A stretch of DNA of 64,000 nt, taken from assembly GCF_003071065.1 (NCBI RefSeq), contig NZ_QCXX01000004.1:682614-746613 (forward strand), in the 5' to 3' direction. Position 1 is the first letter of the stretch. Each line of letters starts with the position of its first letter. This document shows, piece after piece, positions 43,802 to 52,139 of this stretch. Source of the stretch: Sphingobacterium athyrii. Lineage in GTDB: Bacteria > Bacteroidota > Bacteroidia > Sphingobacteriales > Sphingobacteriaceae. The notes under the pieces are model-generated. The model was not told the DNA's origin. It saw only the letters and a program-made list of their open reading frames with translations, and did not search any database. Made by a program: the position numbers and the translations under genes.

Positions 43802-44668
43802 ATGTTGTTTCTAAGAAAGATATTCTATATCAGCATTTATACGAATATTTTAATTGCATTTGCCGCCATGGCGCAATGCGCACTGACCTATATCATATTT
43901 GAACGACCAATCAATTGGTCTATTGTTTTGGTCGAGGGGACAGCAACATTATTACTCTATAATTTTAGCCTATGGTGGTCTAAGCCTAAGAATCCAAAAG
44001 AGTCCAAATTCCCCCGTACACGTTGGATATTTAACCATGAATGGGTGATGTGGTTAAATAATGTCATCGCATTGGCTGTTCTTGGTTACTGTTTGTTCCA
44101 TATTCACCGCTATTCATTTCTGTTTTTGGGCTTTATCGGAATCTTGAGCTTATTGTACGGAATGCCGTTGTTTACGTTCCATGACCGAAAAGTAGGGCTG
44201 AGACAGATACCCGGGGCTAAGATCTTCCATATTGCCCTGGTTTGGGTCTGTAGTAGTGTGGTACTTCCCTATGTTGAACTGCTCAATATCGGTGACAGGA
44301 TAGACCATTGGGTGCTCGTTGCGCTTTGTGTGTTGAAATTTATATTCTTGATTATTTGTACACTACCTTTTGATATCCGTGACATTCAGCAGGATTCTTA
44401 CTATCATCTGCGTACGCTGCCCAATATGTTGGGGGAGCAGAAAGCGAAAAGACTTACCTATACTTTATTGATATTACATAGCTTTTTAATCCTTGTTGCA
44501 CCCTATCTGTTATGGATCAAGTTGGGACTGATCCTAACTAATATACTGATATATGCACTCCTAAAGCTAGCCGTCTTCAAAACGAAAGATCACTACCATT
44601 ATGCCTATTTATTGGATGGGAGCCTTGTACTCCAATTTTTGATCGTGGCGTTGTTTAGCATTTGGTAG
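43802..44668 (+). CDS. UbiA-superfamily-like membrane protein with one degenerate motif
   Basis: A 288-aa polytopic membrane protein (about eight helices). The second UbiA Asp-rich motif is clear: DIRDIQQD at residues 191-198, followed by RTLPNMLG (204-211), as in prenyltransferases that use a quinone-type acceptor. The first motif (NDxxDxxxD), expected near residues 54-70, is replaced by YNFSLWWSKPKNPKESK and has lost its Asp residues. So the fold is likely UbiA, but prenyl-diphosphate chemistry may be lost or altered. Such proteins are usually annotated as hypothetical in Bacteroidota. It is transcribed alone. Confidence 0.7.
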   Translation: MLFLRKIFYISIYTNILIAFAAMAQCALTYIIFERPINWSIVLVEGTATLLLYNFSLWWSKPKNPKESKFPRTRWIFNHEWVMWLNNVIALAVLGYCLFHIHRYSFLFLGFIGILSLLYGMPLFTFHDRKVGLRQIPGAKIFHIALVWVCSSVVLPYVELLNIGDRIDHWVLVALCVLKFIFLIICTLPFDIRDIQQDSYYHLRTLPNMLGEQKAKRLTYTLLILHSFLILVAPYLLWIKLGLILTNILIYALLKLAVFKTKDHYHYAYLLDGSLVLQFLIVALFSIW

Positions 44669-44711
44669 GTAGTCGAACAACTTTCATAACCCGATAATGG
44701 ATTAAACTTTT

Positions 44712-45656
44712 TTAATGCGTTTCCTGAAGCTTTAAAAATGCAATAATCTTATCTGCGGCAACTGCTGATAACTTATAATAGCTTTCAAATGTCCAGCCCG
44801 CTACGTGTGGGGATAGTATAACATTTTCTCGGCGAATGAGTTCCTGGTACCAGGTCTGTTCAGCAAGTTTGGGGAATTTTTCGACGGGAAGTACATCAAA
44901 GGCTGCACCGAGAATATTGCCGCTATCAAGACCAGCTAATACAGCGGGTACTTGTACAATGCCACCTCGGGCACCAAGCAGGAAGAAGATTGGTTTCTTA
45001 AATTTGGAGAGATAAACTCTGTCAATCATTCCTTTTGTTTCGGTCGTCAGGGGGATATGGAAGCTAATAACATCCGCTTGCGAATAGATATCTTCCATAG
45101 TGGATTCTTCTGCGTACTGGTCCGTATAGTTGGTCCGATATTTATCGTAAGCAAGCACGTTCACCTCAAAGCCAGAGAGCTTTTTAGCCATCGCCATACC
45201 ATTGTGTCCATAACCGACCAAACCAACGGTACGCCCTTTAAGTTCGTATCCACGGTTGGCCTCACGCAACCAATTGCCGGCCCGGACTTGTTGATCGCTG
45301 CGGTTGAGGTTGTTCATCAGGCTTAACAACATGCCGATCATGTGTTCGCCCACCGCATCCCGGTTACCTTCGTTGGCGGGAATTAATGTAATCTGTCGCT
45401 GTGTGGCAATTTCATCATCGATATTATCCATTCCAGCGCCTGCCCGGGCGATGAAACGCAAGTTAGGAGCCAGGTCAAAGAAAGCTTTGTCGACCTGAAA
45501 TTTAGAGCGGATGACCATGCCTGAATAGTTCGCAATGATTTTTTCAGCTTCTTGGCGGTCAATGTCAGGTTGGTAGTCATAGGGAATCCCTGCCTGTTCA
45601 AATTTCTCCAACATAATTTCGTGGATATCGTCGACAATCAAAATATTAGCTTTCAT
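44712..45656 (-). CDS. D-isomer-specific 2-hydroxyacid dehydrogenase
   Basis: NAD-dependent 2-hydroxyacid dehydrogenase (314 aa), resembling D-3-phosphoglycerate or hydroxypyruvate dehydrogenases without a regulatory ACT domain. Visible marks: ARAGAGMDNIDDEIA, the nucleotide-binding GLVGYGHNGMAMAKKLSGF, the catalytic Arg in LGARGGIVQ, and the catalytic His in SPHVAGWTFES near the C-terminus. It overlaps the upstream FAD monooxygenase by 11 bases and forms a minus-strand operon with it and ksgA. The physiological substrate is uncertain. Confidence 0.88.
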   Translation of the reverse strand: MKANILIVDDIHEIMLEKFEQAGIPYDYQPDIDRQEAEKIIANYSGMVIRSKFQVDKAFFDLAPNLRFIARAGAGMDNIDDEIATQRQITLIPANEGNRDAVGEHMIGMLLSLMNNLNRSDQQVRAGNWLREANRGYELKGRTVGLVGYGHNGMAMAKKLSGFEVNVLAYDKYRTNYTDQYAEESTMEDIYSQADVISFHIPLTTETKGMIDRVYLSKFKKPIFFLLGARGGIVQVPAVLAGLDSGNILGAAFDVLPVEKFPKLAEQTWYQELIRRENVILSPHVAGWTFESYYKLSAVAADKIIAFLKLQETH

Positions 45657-46824
45657 GATTACGGTTGATTTGCATAAAGTCTACTGACAGTAACTTGTTT
45701 AACTGTTGTTGCTTGAGTCTATTCGGCATGATTTTCATGATGAAATTGCGCATACCGATTAAAAATGGGTTCTCCCATTGAGCGATCTTCCCGATCTGCC
45801 AAGAGGTATTGCTGATATAATTAACACGGTCTAATCGTCGCGCTTCAAATCGGGTGAAGGCCTGCTGGACGGAGGCAGCTGTTTTCAGTTCATCCAATAG
45901 CACGGCAACATCTTCTATGGCTTGACAGGCACCTTGTCCTAAATTCGGCGTTGTGGCATGACCGGCATCTCCGAGTAAAAGGATATTGTCAAAAGCAAGC
46001 TGTTGTAAGGGAGCAATATCTATAATGTCATTCCAGATCAGTTCGGTTGCCTGCGTCTCTGATAGAATAGTTGGGATCGGGTCATGGTAATCCTTGAAAT
46101 TATTTAGCAGATCCGACGGGGTCCAATTCTTTAAAGCAGGATTTTGTTGTGGGCTGTTGATACAAGCGTACCAATAAATGCGGTCGCCTACAAGCGGTGT
46201 CATGCCAAATCTACCCTTTGCCCCCCATGTTTCGGTGCTTTTTTTGAGCTGGATGCTACTGTTATCTATTGTTGCCCGCCAGCAGGTGTAGCCTGAATAA
46301 CGGGGGGTGGATGTGGGGATCAGCTGCTGACGTAAAAGTGAATGTACGCCATCGGCAACTAATATTGCGTTACCTACTGCTTGGGTACCATCGGTAAAAT
46401 GAACATGGACCTGCTCACCTAGTCGATCAAAAGACAGCGCACGCTTGCCAAGATGAACTTGACTGTCAGGAATCTTTGATAGAAGAAATCGATGTAGGTC
46501 CGCCCGATGTATGGCGAAATTGTCCTGTTTGTATTTTTTGCTGATTGATCGGGTATCCGGTTCGACCAAAATATTCCCTTTTTGATCCAGGACATTGTAG
46601 GATTCAAGATAATGTCCGATTTGGCTGATTTCTTCTTTTAGGCCCAGGTGATCTAATGCCTGCATGGCATTGGCAGCAAGGCCAAATCCTGCTCCTATAC
46701 CTTTAAGTTCGGATACACTTTCATAAACATGGGCTTCAATACCCAGTTGCTGGAGGCCTATTGCTGCACATAATCCGGCGATTCCGCCACCGATAATGAT
46801 AAAAGTGTTATCTGCCGGCTTCAT
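45646..46824 (-). CDS. FAD-dependent monooxygenase (PHBH/salicylate hydroxylase-like)
   Basis: A flavoprotein monooxygenase of 392 aa. The Rossmann GxGxxG motif FIIIGGGIAGLCAAIGLQQL is at the N-terminus, the DG motif around NAILVADGVHSLLRQ, and the FAD-ribityl GD motif LLGDAGHATTPNLGQGACQA, then IEDVAVLLDEL. These are the three PHBH-class signatures. An upstream in-frame ATG at 46842 would overlap ksgA; the ATG at 46824 begins one base after the ksgA stop and still gives a short lead before the Rossmann strand. It is the middle gene of ksgA-monooxygenase-dehydrogenase. The substrate is unknown. Confidence 0.88.
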   Translation of the reverse strand: MKPADNTFIIIGGGIAGLCAAIGLQQLGIEAHVYESVSELKGIGAGFGLAANAMQALDHLGLKEEISQIGHYLESYNVLDQKGNILVEPDTRSISKKYKQDNFAIHRADLHRFLLSKIPDSQVHLGKRALSFDRLGEQVHVHFTDGTQAVGNAILVADGVHSLLRQQLIPTSTPRYSGYTCWRATIDNSSIQLKKSTETWGAKGRFGMTPLVGDRIYWYACINSPQQNPALKNWTPSDLLNNFKDYHDPIPTILSETQATELIWNDIIDIAPLQQLAFDNILLLGDAGHATTPNLGQGACQAIEDVAVLLDELKTAASVQQAFTRFEARRLDRVNYISNTSWQIGKIAQWENPFLIGMRNFIMKIMPNRLKQQQLNKLLSVDFMQINRNHES

Positions 46825-46825
46825 A

Positions 46826-47605
46826 TTAAAGGCAGTTTGCAATCTCGTTTGTCAAGCTGACGAAGTCATCTACGGTCAATCGTTCGGCCCGCAGCTCATA
46901 CAGCGGATTGTCCGACATTTTATCTTTTGGGACGACGCCTGAAAGGGAATTGCGCAGGGTTTTGCGACGTTGATTGAATCCCGCTTTAACGACCCGCCAA
47001 AACAGCTTCTCGTCACAGGCTAATTGTTCACGATCATTTCGCGTCATGCGAATGACACCTGACAATACTTTTGGTGGTGGATTAAATGCGCCTGCCTTTA
47101 CGGTAAAGAGATATTCTACTTTATAGTATGCCTGTAAGAATACACTAAGAATGCCATACTCTTTACTGCCCGCTTTCGCTGTACAGCGCTCAGCGACCTC
47201 TTTTTGAAACATACCTGTCATCTGAACAACACGTTGACGCTCGTCCAGAATTTTGAAGAGGATCTGTGAGGAAATATTATAGGGAAAATTGCCGATGACA
47301 GCCATTTTTTCACCGAAATATTGTGAAAAGTCAAGGTTTAGAAAATCGCCATGGATCAATCTTTTGCCCAATTGTGGGTATTTGTCATCCAGATAGGCGA
47401 TCGATTCATCATCAACATCGATCAGATAGGTCTCATATTCTTCTTTCTGTAATAGAAAATCCGAAAGGACACCCATTCCCGGACCGACTTCGAGTACTTG
47501 GCTAAAACCCAATTTAGGATCCAATGCTTCTACAATACGTTGTGCGGCATTCTTATCGTTTAAGAAATGCTGTCCTAAATGTTTTTTTGCTCTAACTGTA
47601 CTCAT
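46826..47605 (-). CDS. ksgA: 16S rRNA (A1518/A1519)-dimethyltransferase
   Basis: RsmA/KsgA, which dimethylates two adjacent adenines in the helix 45 loop of 16S rRNA. A 259-aa protein starting MSTVRAKKHLGQHFLNDKNA (the conserved KKxLGQNFL-type motif), with the SAM-binding VLEVGPGMGVLSDFLL, the NFPYNISSQILF motif IV and the C-terminal FNQRRKTLRNSL block. Complete, standard length. First gene of the three-gene minus-strand operon, divergent from pdxA. Confidence 0.97.
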   Translation of the reverse strand: MSTVRAKKHLGQHFLNDKNAAQRIVEALDPKLGFSQVLEVGPGMGVLSDFLLQKEEYETYLIDVDDESIAYLDDKYPQLGKRLIHGDFLNLDFSQYFGEKMAVIGNFPYNISSQILFKILDERQRVVQMTGMFQKEVAERCTAKAGSKEYGILSVFLQAYYKVEYLFTVKAGAFNPPPKVLSGVIRMTRNDREQLACDEKLFWRVVKAGFNQRRKTLRNSLSGVVPKDKMSDNPLYELRAERLTVDDFVSLTNEIANCL

Positions 47606-47718
47606 GATGCAAAATTAGAAATTTAAAAGCTTTATAAAGTAAAAAGTCAAAAGTAAAAATTCAAATGGACAGAAAGTTTTTAGGCCAGAGGCTTGTTCGC
47701 CCAAAATCTTAATACGCA

Positions 47719-47740
47719 TATCTAACTACTCAATACTAAA
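47719..47740 (+). repeat. Dispersed AT-rich repeat upstream of pdxA
   Basis: Contains CTCAATACTAAAAAAAA, shared with the copy upstream of cca (48941-48970). It occupies the -33 region of the pdxA promoter. Confidence 0.4.
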
Positions 47741-47750
47741 AAAAAATCCC

Positions 47751-47758
47751 TATTTTTG
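47751..47758 (+). promoter_or_regulatory. Promoter -7 element of pdxA
   Basis: TATTTTTG, an exact TAnnTTTG match, 21 bases before the pdxA ATG at 47780. No TTTG is found at -33; the dispersed repeat lies there instead. Confidence 0.5.
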
Positions 47759-47779
47759 AGTCAAAGCATTTAAAAAAGG

Positions 47780-48835
47780 ATGAGTGATAAACTAAAAATC
47801 GGAATTACCGTAGGGGATATTAACGGCATTGGACTTGAAGTAATTATTAAGTCATTGGTAGATCAACGTATGTGCGATTTTTTTACGCCGATTGTTTATG
47901 GAAATACAAAAGTGGCCTCTTTTCACCGAAAAGCGATAGGAGTAAACGATTTTAGTTTTAACGTAATCAATGATGCTGAACAGGCCCATTCCAAACGGGC
48001 GAATATGATCAATTGCTGGCAGGAAGATGTTAAGATTTCCTTGGGTGAGGAAAATGAAATCGGCGGCAAATATGCTTTTTTGTCACTCGAGCGAGCGATA
48101 GATGATTTGAAAGCCGGTAAAATTGATGCATTGGTGACCGCACCGATCAACAAACATAATATTCAACAGGAAGGATTTCAATTTCCCGGGCATACCGAAT
48201 ATTTGCAGGCAAAAGTTGAAGCTGACGATGTACTGATGTTTATGGTCTGTGATGAGCTGCGCATTGGTGTGGTGACGGGACATATCCCATTACACGATGT
48301 GGCTACGAATATTACGGAAGAGGCAATTTTGAAAAAGCTCGTTCTGATGAACGAATCTTTAAAAAAGGATTTCTGGGTTGAGAAACCCAAAATAGCCGTT
48401 TTGGGACTTAACCCACATGCTGGCGATCACGGGATTATCGGGACGGAAGACGACCAGATTATTCGACCAACGGTTGAAAAAGCAAATGAACAGGGGATTT
48501 TCTGTTTTGGTCCTTATCCTGCAGATGGTTTCTTTGCAAAGGGCGCTTATGAGAAATTTGATGCCGTACTGGCCATGTACCACGATCAGGGGCTGATTCC
48601 TTTCAAACATATCGCCAAGGGGGGCGGTGTAAATTATACTGCTGGATTACCCATTGTGCGTACTTCGCCGGATCATGGTACAGGGTACGATATCGCAGGG
48701 AAAAACCTGGCTTCACCGAGCTCATTTGTCGAAGCAATTTTTACTGCGGTCCATATTGTGAAACGTCGCCGGGAACAAGCTGAATTATTGAAGAATCCAT
48801 TGGCCTTCCGCAAATTGTCCAAAGACCGGGATTAG
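47780..48835 (+). CDS. pdxA: 4-hydroxythreonine-4-phosphate dehydrogenase
   Basis: NAD-dependent enzyme of DXP-dependent vitamin B6 biosynthesis. A 351-aa protein beginning LKIGITVGDINGIGLEVIIK, with the conserved VTAPINKHNIQQEGFQFPGH, GHTEYLQ, LGLNPHAGDHGIIGTED and the metal-binding AMYHDQGLIPFKHIAKGGGV and YTAGLPIVRTSPDHGTGYDI blocks. The length is at the long end of normal. It has its own -7 promoter element; cca follows on the same strand with its own promoter. Confidence 0.96.
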   Translation: MSDKLKIGITVGDINGIGLEVIIKSLVDQRMCDFFTPIVYGNTKVASFHRKAIGVNDFSFNVINDAEQAHSKRANMINCWQEDVKISLGEENEIGGKYAFLSLERAIDDLKAGKIDALVTAPINKHNIQQEGFQFPGHTEYLQAKVEADDVLMFMVCDELRIGVVTGHIPLHDVATNITEEAILKKLVLMNESLKKDFWVEKPKIAVLGLNPHAGDHGIIGTEDDQIIRPTVEKANEQGIFCFGPYPADGFFAKGAYEKFDAVLAMYHDQGLIPFKHIAKGGGVNYTAGLPIVRTSPDHGTGYDIAGKNLASPSSFVEAIFTAVHIVKRRREQAELLKNPLAFRKLSKDRD

Positions 48836-48940
48836 GCCTGTAATAGTTGCTGATTTTTTTTGATCTATAGCAGTTATGTGTCAAGTTAAGCAGATGACGA
48901 GAATCATATTGTCATTAAGGGGACTATAATGATCAAAATC

Positions 48941-48970
48941 TCAATTCTAATAGCTCAATACCTAATACTA
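48941..48970 (+). repeat. Dispersed AT-rich repeat upstream of cca
   Basis: Contains CTCAATACCTAATACTAA followed by an A-tract, in the -33 region of the cca promoter; related to copies at 15288, 47719 and 56159. Confidence 0.4.
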
Positions 48971-48981
48971 AAAAAAAGTAT

Positions 48982-48989
48982 TACTTTTG
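48982..48989 (+). promoter_or_regulatory. Promoter -7 element of cca
   Basis: TACTTTTG followed by C, an exact match to TAnnTTTGC, 36 bases before the cca ATG at 49026. Confidence 0.5.
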
Positions 48990-49025
48990 CAAACTGTTTG
49001 GTTTTTTAAACCCACTGTTCTAACT

Positions 49026-50459
49026 ATGTGCGATAATTTACAACATCCAATATTTTCTATCATCAGGGAGCTCGCCGAGCAGACAAACACAACATGTTAT
49101 GTCATCGGAGGTTATGTGCGCGACTATATTATGCAGCGCCCATTCAAAAATGATGTGGATATTGTTGTGGTGGGAAGTGGTATTGAATTTGCAACTTTAC
49201 TCGGTGAGAAACTTCATGCTAAAGTTGCGGTCTATAAGAATTTTGGAACCGCGATGTTGGTTTTTGAGGGGCTTAACGTGGAATTTGTGGGGGCAAGGAA
49301 GGAATCCTACCGTGCAAATTCCAGAAAACCGATCGTAGAGGATGGGACCTTGAGCGATGATCAGAATCGTCGTGATTTTACCATCAATGCTATGGCATTT
49401 TCACTGAATAAGGCCGATTATGGAACCTTGGTGGATCCATTTGATGGTGTACAGGATCTCGAACACCGTGTTATCCGGACACCCCTCGATCCAATTGAAA
49501 CATTCTCGGATGATCCATTACGTATGATGCGTGCGATCCGTTTCGCAACGCAACTAAATTTTAAGATCGATATTGAGGCTATTAAAGCGATAACGGAGAC
49601 GAAGGAACGTATCAGGATCATTTCGAAAGAACGGATTATCGACGAAATCAATAAGATTATTCTTTCAGCTAAGCCTTCGGTGGGATTTAAATATCTTTTT
49701 GATACCGGCCTGTTGGAATTAATTTTCCCCGCCATGTACAACCTGCATGGTGTTGACATTATTGACGGAAAAGGACATAAGGACAATTTTTACCATACAT
49801 TGGAGGTTTTGGATAATGTATGTGAACTGTCAGATGACCTCTGGTTACGTTGGGCTGCCATCATGCATGATATTGCCAAGCCGGCGACAAAACGTTTCGA
49901 TAAGAAATTGGGCTGGACGTTTCATGGACATGAAGACCGTGGCGCACGGATGGTGCCGAAGCTTTTTGCCGAACTGAAATTGCCATTGAATGAAAAGATG
50001 AAATTTGTACAGAAACTTGTACAATTGCATCTTCGTCCGATAGTGCTGGCACAGGATATTGTCACCGACTCTGCCGTTCGACGTTTACTATTTGAGGCCG
50101 ATGATGACATCGATGCCCTGATGATGTTGTGTCATGCGGACGTGACAACGAAGAATGAGTTTAAAAAGAAAAAGTACCGCCAGAATTTTGAACTTGTCAA
50201 GCAAAAGCTGAAGGACGTTGAAGAACGTGACAAGATTAGAAATTGGCAGCCACCCATCAGTGGCGAAGATATTATGACACTTTTTGGATTGACACCCGGA
50301 CGTGTTGTCGGACAGTTGAAAAATCTGATCCGCGAAGCTATTTTGGAAGGTGATATCCCCAATTCCCGGATCGAAGCCTATCACTATTTAGTTCGTAAAG
50401 CTGGAGACATGGGCTTGGAGGTCAAGCAAGAAATCCCATTGGAAATTTCCAATTCTTAA
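49026..50459 (+). CDS. CCA tRNA nucleotidyltransferase / poly(A) polymerase family, with HD domain
   Basis: Adds or repairs the 3' CCA end of tRNA. A 477-aa class II nucleotidyltransferase: CYVIGGYVRDYIMQRPFKND (GG-x-V-R-D) with the metal-binding DVDIVVVG just after it, RRDFTINAMAF, the head region EAIKAITETKERIRIISKER, then a C-terminal HD domain with WAAIMHDIAKPATKRF (HD at about residues 280-281). A longer frame begins at 48987 but overlaps the promoter; the ATG at 49026 is chosen. It leads a cluster with the pRiA4-type gene and miaA, so two tRNA-modifying functions are adjacent. Confidence 0.93.
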   Translation: MCDNLQHPIFSIIRELAEQTNTTCYVIGGYVRDYIMQRPFKNDVDIVVVGSGIEFATLLGEKLHAKVAVYKNFGTAMLVFEGLNVEFVGARKESYRANSRKPIVEDGTLSDDQNRRDFTINAMAFSLNKADYGTLVDPFDGVQDLEHRVIRTPLDPIETFSDDPLRMMRAIRFATQLNFKIDIEAIKAITETKERIRIISKERIIDEINKIILSAKPSVGFKYLFDTGLLELIFPAMYNLHGVDIIDGKGHKDNFYHTLEVLDNVCELSDDLWLRWAAIMHDIAKPATKRFDKKLGWTFHGHEDRGARMVPKLFAELKLPLNEKMKFVQKLVQLHLRPIVLAQDIVTDSAVRRLLFEADDDIDALMMLCHADVTTKNEFKKKKYRQNFELVKQKLKDVEERDKIRNWQPPISGEDIMTLFGLTPGRVVGQLKNLIREAILEGDIPNSRIEAYHYLVRKAGDMGLEVKQEIPLEISNS

Positions 50460-50505
50460 AATATAGTATTAATTTTAAACTGCTAAAAAGAAGAATACAT
50501 AAAAG

Positions 50506-51096
50506 ATGGCAATTTATAGATTTAGAGTTACTTTTGAAGATTATGAAGATGTATATCGCGAAATTGATATGCCTTCCAAAAGTACATTTTTAGACATGCA
50601 TGAGGAAATCCATAAAACGACAGGCTACGCGCCAGATGCTTCTTCCTCTTTCTACGTGAGCAATGATCAGTGGAAAAAAGGAACAGAAATTGCTTTTAAA
50701 CCCACGCAACGTAAGAAAGATACGGAAGTTTTGTTGATGGAGAATATTCGCCTGAGCAAGTTTATTGATGATCCACACCAAAAATTTTATTACATCTATA
50801 ACTTTGACCGTCCTTATGATTTTCAGGTGGAGCTGATCAAAATTCTGAAGGAGGAAGCAGGTAAAGAGTATCCGGCTTTGTTCAAGTCAGTCGGTCAGGT
50901 ACCTAAAACCATGACCGCCGCTAATTTCCCTGTAGCCGATGCTGTTGAGGAAGATGAGTATGTTGAGGAAGATGAAACACAATACGGTGTGGATGACGAA
51001 GATGAATTGGATGGCTTTGACAGCGAGGATGAAGATGAAGAGGGAGAAGGTGAGGAGGAACGTGAAGAATCTACTGGCTACGAAGACGAATATTAA
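50506..51096 (+). CDS. pRiA4b ORF-3-like protein (IS1096 passenger TnpR family name) with acidic tail
   Basis: A 196-aa protein. The N-terminal ~135 residues resemble the PRiA4_ORF3-like domain (MAIYRFRVTFEDYEDVYREI; TFLDMHEEIHKTTGYAPDAS; the QKFYYIYNFDRPYDFQVELI strand). The C-terminal ~50 residues are extremely acidic (runs of Glu/Asp from about residue 145). Despite the family name there is no sign of a transposon here; it is a chromosomal gene between cca and miaA, gaps of 46 bases on each side, as often seen in Bacteroidota. Function unknown; the context suggests an RNA-related role. Confidence 0.8.
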   Translation: MAIYRFRVTFEDYEDVYREIDMPSKSTFLDMHEEIHKTTGYAPDASSSFYVSNDQWKKGTEIAFKPTQRKKDTEVLLMENIRLSKFIDDPHQKFYYIYNFDRPYDFQVELIKILKEEAGKEYPALFKSVGQVPKTMTAANFPVADAVEEDEYVEEDETQYGVDDEDELDGFDSEDEDEEGEGEEEREESTGYEDEY

Positions 51097-51142
51097 TAGA
51101 AAATGCCTTTGGATGCTTATTTGAGCATTTGAAGCACATATT

Positions 51143-52069
51143 ATGGCAAATAAAAAAACACTGATAGCCATTGTAGGTCCGACTGCTGTTGGAAAAACTG
51201 CAATGGCTATTTCATTGGCCCAATACTTTAAGACTGAAATCATTTCTGCCGATTCCCGCCAATTCTATCGGGAGATGAGCATCGGTACGGCAAAGCCGGA
51301 TGCAAAAGAATTGGCCGCTGCTCCACACCACTTTATAAATTCGCATTCCATTAGTCAAGATTATTCTGCGGGCGATTTTGAGCGGGAAGCATTGCTCAGG
51401 CTGAATGAACTTTTCAGGCAGCATGATGTCGTTATTATGGTGGGCGGATCCGGACTATTTGTTCGTGCACTCTGTGAAGGATTGGATGACCTTCCCAAAG
51501 CCGGGGAGGAGGTGCGTGAAAGACTCAACAACGAAATGGCGCAATTGGGTATTGAAAAGATGAAGGAACGGTTAAATGCAATTGATCCTGCTTATTATCA
51601 AGTCGCCGATGTGGACAATCCACAGCGTGTCGTCCGCGCCCTGGAAGTATTTGAGGCAACAGGCAAACCGATGTCCTTTTACCATAAGAAAGATGTCGAT
51701 AAAAGACCGTTTGATATTTTGACGATAGGGTTAAATATGGAGCGTTCCCAATTGTATGCACGGATCAATCTTCGGGTAGATCGTATGATGGAAACTGGTT
51801 TGCTGGAGGAGGTAAAATCGTTGATTCCTTTTAGAAGCAAACCAGCTTTGCTGACGGTAGGGTACGCCGAATTGTTTGACTATCTCGACGGAAATATCTC
51901 CTTGGGAGATGCTGTGGACAAAATCAAGCAGAATTCAAGACGTTATGCAAAGCGTCAAATTACCTGGTTTAAAAAATATGGTGATACTGTTTGGTTCCAA
52001 CCTACTGAGACGGGGGACATCATTGATTTTATACAGGCTAAACTTCATGGCTGCAACAAGGAGAATTAA
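51143..52069 (+). CDS. miaA: tRNA dimethylallyltransferase
   Basis: Transfers a dimethylallyl group to N6 of A37 in tRNAs that read UNN codons. A 308-aa protein with the P-loop IAIVGPTAVGKTAMAISLAQ, the substrate-binding EIISADSRQFYREMSIGTAK, VVIMVGGSGLFVRALCEGLD, the NPQRVVRALEVFEATGKPMS segment and the C-terminal VGYAELFDYLDG, RYAKRQITWFKK. Complete. Last gene of the cca cluster, followed by a strong terminator. Confidence 0.97.
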   Translation: MANKKTLIAIVGPTAVGKTAMAISLAQYFKTEIISADSRQFYREMSIGTAKPDAKELAAAPHHFINSHSISQDYSAGDFEREALLRLNELFRQHDVVIMVGGSGLFVRALCEGLDDLPKAGEEVRERLNNEMAQLGIEKMKERLNAIDPAYYQVADVDNPQRVVRALEVFEATGKPMSFYHKKDVDKRPFDILTIGLNMERSQLYARINLRVDRMMETGLLEEVKSLIPFRSKPALLTVGYAELFDYLDGNISLGDAVDKIKQNSRRYAKRQITWFKKYGDTVWFQPTETGDIIDFIQAKLHGCNKEN

Positions 52070-52085
52070 TCAAACCTATTTGCAC

Positions 52086-52123
52086 AAAAAAGGGCAGTTG
52101 ATGATCACCAACTGCCCTTTTTT
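52086..52123. terminator. Bidirectional terminator between miaA and ilvE
   Basis: A 15-bp stem (52086-52100 with 52109-52123, A-tract and T-tract at the ends) between the convergent genes, readable in both directions. Confidence 0.88.
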
Positions 52124-52139
52124 AGTATGGATTATTCCT

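Noticed and set aside
50506..51096. Mobile element suggested by the family name IS1096 passenger TnpR
   Set aside because: No transposase, inverted repeats or codon shift; the gene lies in a housekeeping cluster between cca and miaA.
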